NCBI GenBank assembly: GCA_964445985.1
Contig: CAYUMU010000058.1
Location: 1 to 44,742, forward strand
DNA from: CAYUMU01 sp964445985
GTDB taxonomy: Bacteria > Planctomycetota > Planctomycetia > Pirellulales > S012-138
Reading direction: 5' to 3'
DNA: 44,742 bases
How positions within the stretch are numbered: position 1 is the first letter of the stretch; each line of letters opens with the position of its first letter. Below the pieces are notes generated by a model that searched no databases, was not told where the DNA came from, and saw only the letters and a list, made by a program, of their open reading frames with translations. Below are positions 25,682 through 32,508 of this stretch, piece after piece. A program made the translations under genes and the position numbers.

Positions 25682-26944
25682 CTACGCCAAGGCTGCGGCG
25701 TCGATCTCCGCGCCCGGCACCGGGAACTGTTGGCATAGTTGCCGCACTTCTGCGCGGATCTTGCCGTGCAGCTTGGAATCGTCCACGGCGGCGATGGCCT
25801 GTGAAATCCAGCCGCCGATGACCTGCATTTCGTCGGGACCCATGCCACGGGTGGTGAGGGCGGGAGTGCCGATGCGGATGCCGGAGGGATCGAGCGGCTT
25901 GCGCTTGTCGTAGGGGATCATGTTCTTGTTGACCGTGATGCCGCAGTGGTCGAGGACCTTTTCGGCCTGGGCGCCAGTGGCGCCAATCGCGGTGACGTCG
26001 GCCAGCATCAGGTGATTATCGGTTCCGCCCGACATCAGCCGCCAGCCAGCGGCCAAGAGCGTATCGGCCAAGGTCTTGGCGTTGTCGATAATGAGCTGGG
26101 CGTAGTCTTTGAACGACGGTTTGAGGGCTTCGCCAAAGCAGACTGCCTTGCCAGCCACCACGTGCATCAGGGGGCCGCCCTGAATGCCGGGGAAGATGCT
26201 CCGGTCGATGTCTTTGGCGTATTCTTCGCGGCAGAGGATGAGGCCGGCGCGGGGGCCGCGGAGCGTTTTGTGGGTGGTGGTGGTGACAAAGTCGGCCACG
26301 GGCACGGGGTTGTCGTGCAAGCCGGCGGCGACGAGGCCGGCGTAATGGGCCATATCGACGAACAGCTTGGCGCCCACTTCTTTGGCGATTTCGGCGAACT
26401 TGCCGTGCGGGATTTCGCGGGGGTAGGCGCTGGCCCCGGCCACGATCAACCTCGGGCGATGCTCGCGGGCCAGCTTGGCCACGCGGTCGAAGTCAATGCG
26501 GTGTTCTTTCTCGTCCACGCCGTAGCTGATGAAGTTGTAGAGCTGGCCGGAGATATTGAGCTTCATGCCGTGGGTGAGGTGGCCGCCGTGGGCCAGGTCG
26601 AGGCCGAGCACGGTGTCGCCCGGATCGAGGGCGGTGAGGTAGACGCCCAGGTTGGCCTGGCTGCCGGAGTGCGGCTGCACGTTGGCGTGGGCGGCGCCGA
26701 ATAGTTGCTTGGCGCGATCGCGGGCCAGGTTCTCGGCCATGTCGGCAAATTCACATCCGCCGTAGTACCGCCGGCCGGGGTAGCCTTCGGCATATTTATT
26801 GGTGAGCACGCTGCCCACGGCCTGCATCACGGCAGGGCTGGTGTAGTTCTCGCTGGCGATCATTTCCAAACCATCCTGCTGACGGCGAACTTCGCCGGCG
26901 ATGGCTGCCCAGACCTCCGGGTCTTGGTCTTGCAAAAAATTCAT
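25682..26944 (-). CDS. glyA: Serine hydroxymethyltransferase
   Basis: A 420-residue PLP enzyme interconverting serine and glycine with transfer of a one-carbon unit to tetrahydrofolate. ATG at 26944 opens MNFLQDQDPEVWAAIAGEV; longer in-frame starts are not needed. Signature elements are GLEMIASENYTSPAVMQAVGS, NKYAEGYPGRRYYGGCE, VQPHSGSQANLGVY, and the PLP-lysine site VTTTTHKTLRGPRAGLIL (about residue 225). Length matches the bacterial enzyme. It stands alone on the minus strand, converging with the RmlD-like gene and divergent from the CAP protein across a 403-bp gap. Housekeeping identification is secure. No folate or glycine riboswitch was recognised upstream. Confidence 0.97.
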   Translation of the reverse strand: MNFLQDQDPEVWAAIAGEVRRQQDGLEMIASENYTSPAVMQAVGSVLTNKYAEGYPGRRYYGGCEFADMAENLARDRAKQLFGAAHANVQPHSGSQANLGVYLTALDPGDTVLGLDLAHGGHLTHGMKLNISGQLYNFISYGVDEKEHRIDFDRVAKLAREHRPRLIVAGASAYPREIPHGKFAEIAKEVGAKLFVDMAHYAGLVAAGLHDNPVPVADFVTTTTHKTLRGPRAGLILCREEYAKDIDRSIFPGIQGGPLMHVVAGKAVCFGEALKPSFKDYAQLIIDNAKTLADTLLAAGWRLMSGGTDNHLMLADVTAIGATGAQAEKVLDHCGITVNKNMIPYDKRKPLDPSGIRIGTPALTTRGMGPDEMQVIGGWISQAIAAVDDSKLHGKIRAEVRQLCQQFPVPGAEIDAAALA

Positions 26945-27347
26945 CGAAACCTCGTAGCGTGCGGAAAAACACCAACCGAGCAACCCCCTCACGCTTGCAT
27001 TGTCGAAACGATCCCTTGCAGCGTCAATCCTCTGACCGAAATCGGCGAGAAGCACCCGGCGGGCCATCCGCTGCGCCCGCCGGCTGCGCGCAAACCCTTA
27101 CGGAGACAGGCGGCGACCCAATTTGTAACCCCTATCACCGTATACGGTTGCATTTCATTTGCGCGGCTTTGTGCCATTTTTCACGGATTTGCCCCCTTGA
27201 AGTCGAATTCTATCCAGCTACCGTATCCAGCTTATTTGATGTATGCACCGCAGACCAGCTGATGCAAGCATGTTCGCGCATCAATCTGTTCTGGGGGAAT
27301 TTACCCAGTCCGCGGAAAACTTCTGTGAAAAATGGGAGGGATCGAGA
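26945..27347. other. 403-bp divergent intergenic region
   Basis: Separates glyA (minus) from the CAP protein (plus). It is lower in GC than the genes, especially 27120-27330, and should hold both promoters. No convincing -35/-10 pair, riboswitch fold or short gene was recognised. Confidence 0.5.
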
Positions 27348-27809
27348 ATGGTGCGAACGATCGGAACGTGCTTCAGCTTGTGCTTGATGGTTGCTTTGAC
27401 CGCGAACGCGGCTGAAAAAGCGACCGCGACCAGTGCCACCGTGGAGGTCACCACGGCCTCGGCCAAGAAGTTTTCGCTCCATGCGATCGAAGATCAATTG
27501 ATTCGGGAAACCAATGCCCAAAGGGCACGCTACGGTTTGGCCCCGTTGGCGGTTTGCGAGAACCTGATGCAATCCGCCCGCAGCCACACGATTTGGATGT
27601 GCCGGAGCGGTTCGCTACAGCACACGCGGGCGCAAGTGGCCGAAAATATTGCCCTGGGCCAGCGTTCCACGCCCGAGGCTATTCAATCGTGGATGAACTC
27701 GCCCGGCCACCGCGCCAATATGCTCAGCGGCCGCTACAGCCGGATGGGGGCCGCCGCCTATACGGCGAGCAATGGCCGGATCTTTTGGTGTTTGCAGTTT
27801 TTGCACTAA
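27348..27809 (+). CDS. Small secreted CAP/SCP domain protein
   Basis: A 153-residue secreted protein; ATG at 27348 has GGGAGG about 8 bases upstream and starts a signal peptide (TCFSLCLMVALTANAAEK). After a Thr/Ala-rich linker the rest is one CAP (SCP/PR-1) domain: LIRETNAQRARYGLAPLAV, the His of ARSHTIWM, LQHTRAQVAENIALG and WMNSPGHRANMLSGRYS, with the two His and acidic residues that form the cleft metal site in this family. Bacterial CAP proteins have been linked to cell-wall and adhesive functions, but most are uncharacterised. The compact size suggests a domain-only secreted effector or sensor. It converges with a methyltransferase gene across a gap carrying a palindromic repeat. Confidence 0.9.
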   Translation: MVRTIGTCFSLCLMVALTANAAEKATATSATVEVTTASAKKFSLHAIEDQLIRETNAQRARYGLAPLAVCENLMQSARSHTIWMCRSGSLQHTRAQVAENIALGQRSTPEAIQSWMNSPGHRANMLSGRYSRMGAAAYTASNGRIFWCLQFLH

Positions 27810-27857
27810 GGGGGGCTTTCGAGCCGGCCTCCGGTAGCTGGGTCTTTACCGCTGCAG

Positions 27858-27897
27858 TCACCCCCACCCGGCCTCCCCCGTCGAGGGGGAGGAGGAA
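27858..27897. terminator. Palindromic repeat in convergent gap, copy 2
   Basis: CCTCCCCC-GTCGA-GGGGGAGG with the same GTCACCCCCACC lead-in as 25641-25680. It lies between the convergent CAP and methyltransferase genes, suiting a two-way terminator. Confidence 0.6.
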
Positions 27898-27909
27898 GAG
27901 ATGTGCCGG

Positions 27910-28719
27910 TTACGGTTGCGGGGGTTTGCGGCAGACCACGATCCAGCCGTTGGCGCGGAGGCGGCCGAGCCACCAGGCGCGGCTCAGGGCGTGGCGTCTT
28001 TCGGTATTCAGCGGCAAGAATTCCACGATTTCGAAGCCGGCCGATTTGAGGTCGGAGGTGAGCTCGTGGCGGGTGAACACGTGAAGAAACATCCGCGGCA
28101 CGCCGCGGTAGCTGAAGAATTTATCGCCCGGCTCGATGTCGCGACGGATGCGCGATTCGACCAGGTTGCGGGCGACCCACCAGCGGCTTTGCGGTTCCAG
28201 CAGGTTTCGCCAGCGGTTGTGAACGTGGAGCACGAACAGGCCGCCGGGCTTAAGAATGCGGGCCGTGTGCGCCAGGGCGCGGCGGCGATTGGCCCGGCCG
28301 CGAATCATGCCCAGCGTGCTGAACATGCAAATCGCGTAATCGGCGACGGCATTCCGCACGCCATCGAGTTCGACCATGTTGGCCAGCACGCGGTGGATGG
28401 GGAGGTTCTCGGCGGCCGCCTTTTCGCCCACCACGCCCAGCATGTGCATCGAGAGGTCCACGGCCAGGCAGGGGTAGCCATCGCGGGCAAAGGGGACCAT
28501 CAATCGTCCGGTTCCGCAGCCTAAATCGGCCAGGAGGCCCGGTTTGCGGAAGTGCTTTCGAAGGACGGTCGTGTCGAATTCGAAGAGTGTGTTGTGGGCG
28601 AAGTAGTTGTCGTAATCGGTGGCGATATGCGGCAGTTGCGCGTACTCCCACATGCCGGGGGGAACGCCTGGGGGGAGTCGCCACTGGGGGGCGGATGGAG
28701 ACACAAGATCCCTTCGCAT
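27910..28719 (-). CDS. Class I SAM-dependent methyltransferase
   Basis: A 269-residue Rossmann-fold methyltransferase. Motif I, LLADLGCGTGRLMVPFARDG, is near residues 62-81; the acidic residue of motif II is in CLAVDLSMHML; motif IV lies in ADYAICMFSTLGMI; LKPGGLFVLHVHN is the usual post-motif strand. The substrate cannot be inferred. The N-terminal ~55 residues and the C-terminal QSRWWVARNLVESRIRR to FLPLN region are probably substrate-recognition parts. It is transcribed divergently from a small membrane protein and converges with the CAP gene. The final ~10 residues are proline-rich. Catalytic class is secure. Confidence 0.92.
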   Translation of the reverse strand: MRRDLVSPSAPQWRLPPGVPPGMWEYAQLPHIATDYDNYFAHNTLFEFDTTVLRKHFRKPGLLADLGCGTGRLMVPFARDGYPCLAVDLSMHMLGVVGEKAAAENLPIHRVLANMVELDGVRNAVADYAICMFSTLGMIRGRANRRRALAHTARILKPGGLFVLHVHNRWRNLLEPQSRWWVARNLVESRIRRDIEPGDKFFSYRGVPRMFLHVFTRHELTSDLKSAGFEIVEFLPLNTERRHALSRAWWLGRLRANGWIVVCRKPPQP

Positions 28720-28988
28720 TGGGTAGAGGGCGGCAGGCTGCGACCGACCCTGATCGATAATTATCGCCCCCAGCAGACTTACGCCCGTGGGCGCAAGCCT
28801 GGCACCCTAATTCTTGAATCTCCCATCATACCTGGGGAACCTGTGATCCCACAGTGTGCCGGTCTGGCGGCTCCGTGGCTGGGTGGTTTCGCATCGACAC
28901 CTTGCCGCCCGCGCGTAGAATAAAAACGTGGGTGTCGATGAAACCGTGTGAACCGCAACGCCGCAGGCAACTTTGGAGATCCGCAGGA

Positions 28989-29522
28989 ATGGCCGGCGAG
29001 CCCCCCCGACGCGAGCCAACACGCCTGCCGTTCCCCCGATTTTCGTTGCGGACGCTGCTGTGGATCATTGCCGCGGTGTGTGGCGCGCTGACGCTGGCCA
29101 CCATGCTTCAGCCCATTTGGGCCACGGTGGCGGGTTGGATTACCCTGATGATTGCGGCCCACGTATTGGGCACGGTGAGCGGCAATTGCAGTTTCCGCGG
29201 ACCGCGGGTCATGGATGAAGGTCCGGCGTTTGTGTCGACGCGGATCGTGAACGCGCCATCGACTCAGCTTCGTGAGCGGGCCGACCTGGGGCGGACCATG
29301 ATCGTGGCGACGGCGGCATCGGCGACATTTGGCTGCGTGGCGGGCGCCACGTATTTGATGCTGGGACTGCGTCAAACACCGCCGCCGCTGGGGTTGTTGC
29401 TGGGCGCCGTGTCGTTCGCGGTCATCGGGGGCCTGATCGGATTTTTAGGGAGCAGTTTCGTGAACGTGTTCCGCGGGGCACTAAGACAAGCCTCGGGCGA
29501 AGTTCCGCGCGGCAAACCATGA
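28989..29522 (+). CDS. Small membrane protein of unknown function
   Basis: A 177-residue integral membrane protein not recognised by family. ATG at 28989 is chosen because GGAGATCCGCAGGA precedes it; an ATG at 28938 is possible. The N-terminus RLPFPRFSLRTLLWIIAAV is a pattern seen at the start of many planctomycete membrane proteins. Membrane segments lie at about residues 23-40, 42-62, 100-120 and 135-155, with a polar loop (CSFRGPRVMDEGPAFVSTRI) between the second and third. It is followed by a DUF493 gene with a short gap. Function is unknown. Confidence 0.7.
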   Translation: MAGEPPRREPTRLPFPRFSLRTLLWIIAAVCGALTLATMLQPIWATVAGWITLMIAAHVLGTVSGNCSFRGPRVMDEGPAFVSTRIVNAPSTQLRERADLGRTMIVATAASATFGCVAGATYLMLGLRQTPPPLGLLLGAVSFAVIGGLIGFLGSSFVNVFRGALRQASGEVPRGKP

Positions 29523-29565
29523 AACGGTGCAAACGGTAATGAAGGTCGCTGCCAAGGGAAAAGCC

Positions 29566-29850
29566 ATGACCAAGATGACATCGATTGAATTGCTCGAAGC
29601 TTCGTACGACTTCCCCTGCCTGTATTCGTTCAAGGCCATCGGTTCGACCAGCGACGACTTTGTGGAAAGAGTCATCGCCGCGGTGCGCGAAGAACTGGAG
29701 TTGGATTTCGATCCGCCGTACCAATTGCGAAACACGCCGGCCGGTCGCCATGTTTCGGTGCATATCGAAGTCTCGGTGGCATCGCCAGAAGCCGTGCTGG
29801 CGGTTTACAGCCGGCTGCAGCAGACGACCGGGCTGGTGATGCTGATGTGA
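29566..29850 (+). CDS. DUF493 (YbeD-like) protein
   Basis: A 94-residue cytosolic protein of the DUF493/YbeD family, which has an ACT-like alpha/beta fold. ATG at 29566 is preferred because AAGGG lies about 9 bases ahead; 29539 is an alternative. LLEASYDFPCLYSFKAIGS corresponds to the family's opening strand (FPTPFTYKVMG in E. coli YbeD). GRHVSVHIEVSVASPEAVLAVYSRLQ and a hydrophobic end (GLVMLM) match its second half. The role is unknown; a regulatory function has been suggested for the E. coli protein. It lies 43 bp after a membrane protein gene and converges with fmt. Confidence 0.85.
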   Translation: MTKMTSIELLEASYDFPCLYSFKAIGSTSDDFVERVIAAVREELELDFDPPYQLRNTPAGRHVSVHIEVSVASPEAVLAVYSRLQQTTGLVMLM

Positions 29851-29873
29851 ACTTTTTTGGGTAAGGGCCGGTT

Positions 29874-30042
29874 ATAACTTCCCCACCCTTGAGAAGGAAC
29901 AGAACTGACTGCCAACGCGCTGCGACCCCCTCACCGGGGTCGAACGAGGATTCAATCGATTGCGTTCCGGCGGTGTCGCCGCGCTCAACCACCGGCTACT
30001 GGCTGTAAACCCCTTCGGGGTAAGTCCATGCGGGGAAGTTAT
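29874..30042. repeat. Repeat element with 11-bp terminal inverted repeats
   Basis: ATAACTTCCCC at the left and its exact complement GGGGAAGTTAT at the right bound 169 bp in the gap between DUF493 and fmt. Inside are smaller hairpins: GACCCC/GGGGTC, ACCCC-TTC-GGGGT near 30010, and an imperfect palindrome ending CAACCACCGG. Similar AATAACTTCCC stretches occur at 32355 and 40113. It could be a MITE-like or REP-type element; no target duplication was seen. Confidence 0.45.
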
Positions 30043-30056
30043 TCTTTGTCCGCGAT

Positions 30057-31058
30057 TTACGTCTCCGCGTTGCCCATGGTATCGCCGGGCGAGATGGGGT
30101 AACCGCGGAGTAGTTCGGCCGCGGTGAGCATGCGTTTTCCGGCTGGTTGCAGTTGTTCCAGCAGCAGGGCCGACCGACCTCCGCAGGCGACCACGATACC
30201 GGAGGGTTCTGCCGAGAGCACGGTGCCGGGCGTGACTTCTTCGCTCGGCGATGGCTCAACGATCTTGACCGAGCCCACGATCAGGCGGAGCGGGTTGCCG
30301 GGCCGCAGCCAGTAGGTATAGCAGCCGGGCCAGGGCTGCAGGGCGCGCCACTGGTTCTTGAGCTGGGTGGCGGCGCGGTTCCAATCGAGGGCGCCGTCGG
30401 TCTTTTTGAGCCTGGGGGCCTGGGTGGCCTGGGCTTTGTCTTGCGGGATCGGCGTGATTTGGCCTTTCACAAAGCGATCGACCGTTTCGGCCACCAGCGG
30501 ACCGCCCCGTTGGCAAAGGCGTTTTTCCAGGTGCTCGGCGGTTTCGTCGGGCTCGATGGTTAGCGTGGCTTGGGCGAGGCTGGGGCCGGCGTCGATTCGG
30601 GGTGTCATGTGCAATACGGTGACGCCGGTTTCCGTTTGGCCGTCGTGGATGGCCCAATTGACGGGCGCGGCGCCTCGATAGCGGGGCAACAGGGAGCCGT
30701 GCAGGTTCATGCCGCCCAAGGGGGCCAAGGCCAGCGTGCTGGGAGCAAGAATCTGACCGTAGTCGGCCACCAGGAACAGGTCCGCCTGCAGCTCTTGCAG
30801 AATCTTGTGCCCCTCGGGTGAGTTGATCGATTCGGGGTCGAAGATCGGCAGGCTCAGCTCGGTGGCCGCTTGGCGCATGGGGGCGGGCGGAGGCGGTTTA
30901 TGCCCTCGGGCTGGTCGGAGCGGTTGGGTAATGACCGCGAGAACCTGATGCCCGGTGGCGGCGATGGCCTGCAGCATCGGCACGGCGAAGGGACCGGTGC
31001 CCATCACCACAATGCGCAAGGGCCGATTTGGGAGTGGGGGCGTGTTTTCCGATGTCAC
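30057..31058 (-). CDS. fmt: Methionyl-tRNA formyltransferase
   Basis: A 333-residue enzyme that formylates initiator Met-tRNA with 10-formyl-tetrahydrofolate. The start is uncertain: GTG at 31058 precedes the first strand LRIVVMGTGPFAVPML by 13 residues; a TTG at 31103 is also in frame, and the ATG at 31004 would cut the strand. Catalytic features are GGMNLHGSLLPRYRGAAPVN (Asn, His and the formyl-folate signature) near residues 112-131 and TGVTVLHMTPRIDAG with the catalytic Asp. The C-terminal tRNA-binding domain (LLEQLQPAGKRMLTAAELLR) is complete. It is a single gene here; peptide deformylase, its usual partner, is not in the window. Housekeeping assignment is firm. Confidence 0.95.
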   Translation of the reverse strand: MTSENTPPLPNRPLRIVVMGTGPFAVPMLQAIAATGHQVLAVITQPLRPARGHKPPPPAPMRQAATELSLPIFDPESINSPEGHKILQELQADLFLVADYGQILAPSTLALAPLGGMNLHGSLLPRYRGAAPVNWAIHDGQTETGVTVLHMTPRIDAGPSLAQATLTIEPDETAEHLEKRLCQRGGPLVAETVDRFVKGQITPIPQDKAQATQAPRLKKTDGALDWNRAATQLKNQWRALQPWPGCYTYWLRPGNPLRLIVGSVKIVEPSPSEEVTPGTVLSAEPSGIVVACGGRSALLLEQLQPAGKRMLTAAELLRGYPISPGDTMGNAET

Positions 31059-31367
31059 AAGCGATGCGTGCGGCTGAAGGGCGTAGGGCGTAAAGGATAG
31101 CAAGGTTTTCCAAGCATACCCGGATGAGCCTGTTCATGAGAAGTGCTCGGCGCGGGGTGAGCCGCGGTGGAAAGTGCTGCCCATTGTTGAAACACCTTCA
31201 CGGTTCGTTCGCTGTCCTAGAGTAGAATGGGGGGTGAAGCCGAGCGGGCCAAACTGAGGACGTGGGTTGAAGGCGATTGGAGCCGATTCAGGTGGTGGCG
31301 TCTATTCCGCGGCAACACCCCGACCCTGGTCCCGGCCTGATAAAAAGTTTCTCACGACTTTCTTGCC

Positions 31368-31402
31368 CCCCTCTCCCCGGAGTACCGGGGAGAGGGGAGA
31401 AA
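31368..31402. repeat. Perfect 13-bp palindromic repeat, copy B
   Basis: CCCCTCTCCCCGG, an AGTA loop and the exact complement, followed by AGAAAAG. It shares arm and tail with the copy at 93-146, so it is a dispersed element. Here it is upstream of the ABC operon. Confidence 0.65.
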
Positions 31403-31568
31403 AGATTTTTGATGGAACTTGCCGCCCGTCGAATGGAGTTTTCAATATGCGGTTGAGGTCGCGAACCATACGGGATCGATCCGCTCAAACCCAATCCAAT
31501 GCCGAGCGACACAAGTACCCGCCGCCGCGCAACAAAACCTGAGCATGCCAGCAACCGTTTTTTGTCAG

Positions 31569-31600
31569 GCCACCCCGCCCCCCCGTCAAGGGGGGTGGAG
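31569..31600. repeat. Degenerate third copy of the CCTCCCC palindrome
   Basis: CCACCCCGCCCCCCCGTCAA followed by GGGGGGTGGAG resembles 25641-25680 and 27858-27897, with a GTCAA centre. It lies 24 bp upstream of the ABC ATPase start. Confidence 0.45.
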
Positions 31601-31623
31601 AACCTCATGGGAACTAACTTCTG

Positions 31624-32343
31624 ATGGTTGCCAAAGACTCCGAGGTGCTGCTGCGGTTGGAGAACGTGGGGCGGACATTTCAGATGGGCGAAGTGGCGGT
31701 GCATGCCCTCAAGAATGTGACGCTCAACATCTATCGCAAAGAGTTCTTGGTGATGGTGGGGCCTAGCGGGTCGGGCAAGACCACGCTGCTGAATATCGTG
31801 GGGGGGATGGATCAGCCGACTTCGGGTATTGCCGAATATGCGGGCAAGGATCTCACGCGGCTGAGTGACCGCGCGATGACACGGTATCGCCGGGAGCGGA
31901 TTGGGTTCGTGTTCCAGTTTTATAATCTGGTGCCGAATCTCACGGCTTTGGAAAACGTGATGGTGGCCTCGGAGATCAGCCGCAACCCGCTCGATGAGGA
32001 AGAGGCCCTGGACATGGTGGGGCTGAAGGATCGCATGCACCATTTCCCTTCGCAACTCTCGGGCGGCGAACAGCAACGGGTGGCGATTGCGAGGGCGCTG
32101 GCCAAGAACCCCGATGTGCTGCTGTGCGACGAGCCGACCGGCGCTTTGGATTTTGACACCGGCAAGCGCGTGCTGGCCTTGCTGCTGCGGCTCAAGAACG
32201 AATTGGGCAAGACGGTGGTGGTGATTACGCACAACAGCGTGATTGGCGACGTGGCCGATCGGGTGATGCGGTTGCGGTCGGGCGAGGTGGTTGAGATTCA
32301 CGAGAACACTCAGCCGATGGCGCCTGAGGCCATTGAGTGGTAG
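31624..32343 (+). CDS. ABC transporter ATP-binding protein, MacB/LolD type
   Basis: A 239-residue ATPase of the family that powers FtsX/MacB-type permeases. Walker A is VGPSGSGKTTLLN (about residues 45-57), the Q-loop is in FVFQFYNLVPNLTALENV, the ABC signature is LSGGEQQRVAIARAL, Walker B is VLLCDEPTGALD, and the H-loop is VVVITHNSV. All catalytic residues are present. FtsX permease and HlyD-type adaptor genes follow on the same strand at 165- and 143-bp spacings, forming a typical three-component mechanotransmission exporter. The cargo (lipoprotein, peptide, lipid or drug) cannot be told. Confidence 0.96.
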   Translation: MVAKDSEVLLRLENVGRTFQMGEVAVHALKNVTLNIYRKEFLVMVGPSGSGKTTLLNIVGGMDQPTSGIAEYAGKDLTRLSDRAMTRYRRERIGFVFQFYNLVPNLTALENVMVASEISRNPLDEEEALDMVGLKDRMHHFPSQLSGGEQQRVAIARALAKNPDVLLCDEPTGALDFDTGKRVLALLLRLKNELGKTVVVITHNSVIGDVADRVMRLRSGEVVEIHENTQPMAPEAIEW

Positions 32344-32393
32344 GCGGGGGTTGAGAATAACTTCCCGGTTGAGGATTTGATTCCGGGTCGATT

Positions 32394-32469
32394 CCAGTAG
32401 AGACGCGTTTTCCGCCGCTACTGGATTCCCGCCTTCGCGGGAATGACGGTTTGGCGGGAATGACGGTTT
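32394..32469. repeat. REP-like hairpins in ABC operon spacer
   Basis: CCAGTAG (32394) pairs with CTACTGG (32418); then ATTCCCGC-CTTC-GCGGGAAT forms an 8-bp stem at 32425-32444. GCGGGAATGACGGTTT is then repeated directly at 32437 and 32454. This TTCCCGCCTTCGCGGGAA motif resembles known intergenic repeats of several bacterial groups. It separates the ATPase and permease genes. Confidence 0.65.
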
Positions 32470-32508
32470 CTTCCCATAACATTTATAGAGACAGGATAAA
32501 ACCAACCG

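Larger units (their letters stand above)
31059..31623. other. 565-bp divergent intergenic region
   Basis: Lies between fmt (minus) and the ABC ATPase gene (plus). It holds two palindromic repeats (31368-31402 and about 31569-31600). The remainder is ordinary high-GC sequence with no recognised gene or promoter pair. Confidence 0.5.

Noticed and set aside
26945..27347. Possible glycine or folate riboswitch upstream of glyA
   Set aside because: No recognisable conserved core was found by eye; a covariance search would be needed.
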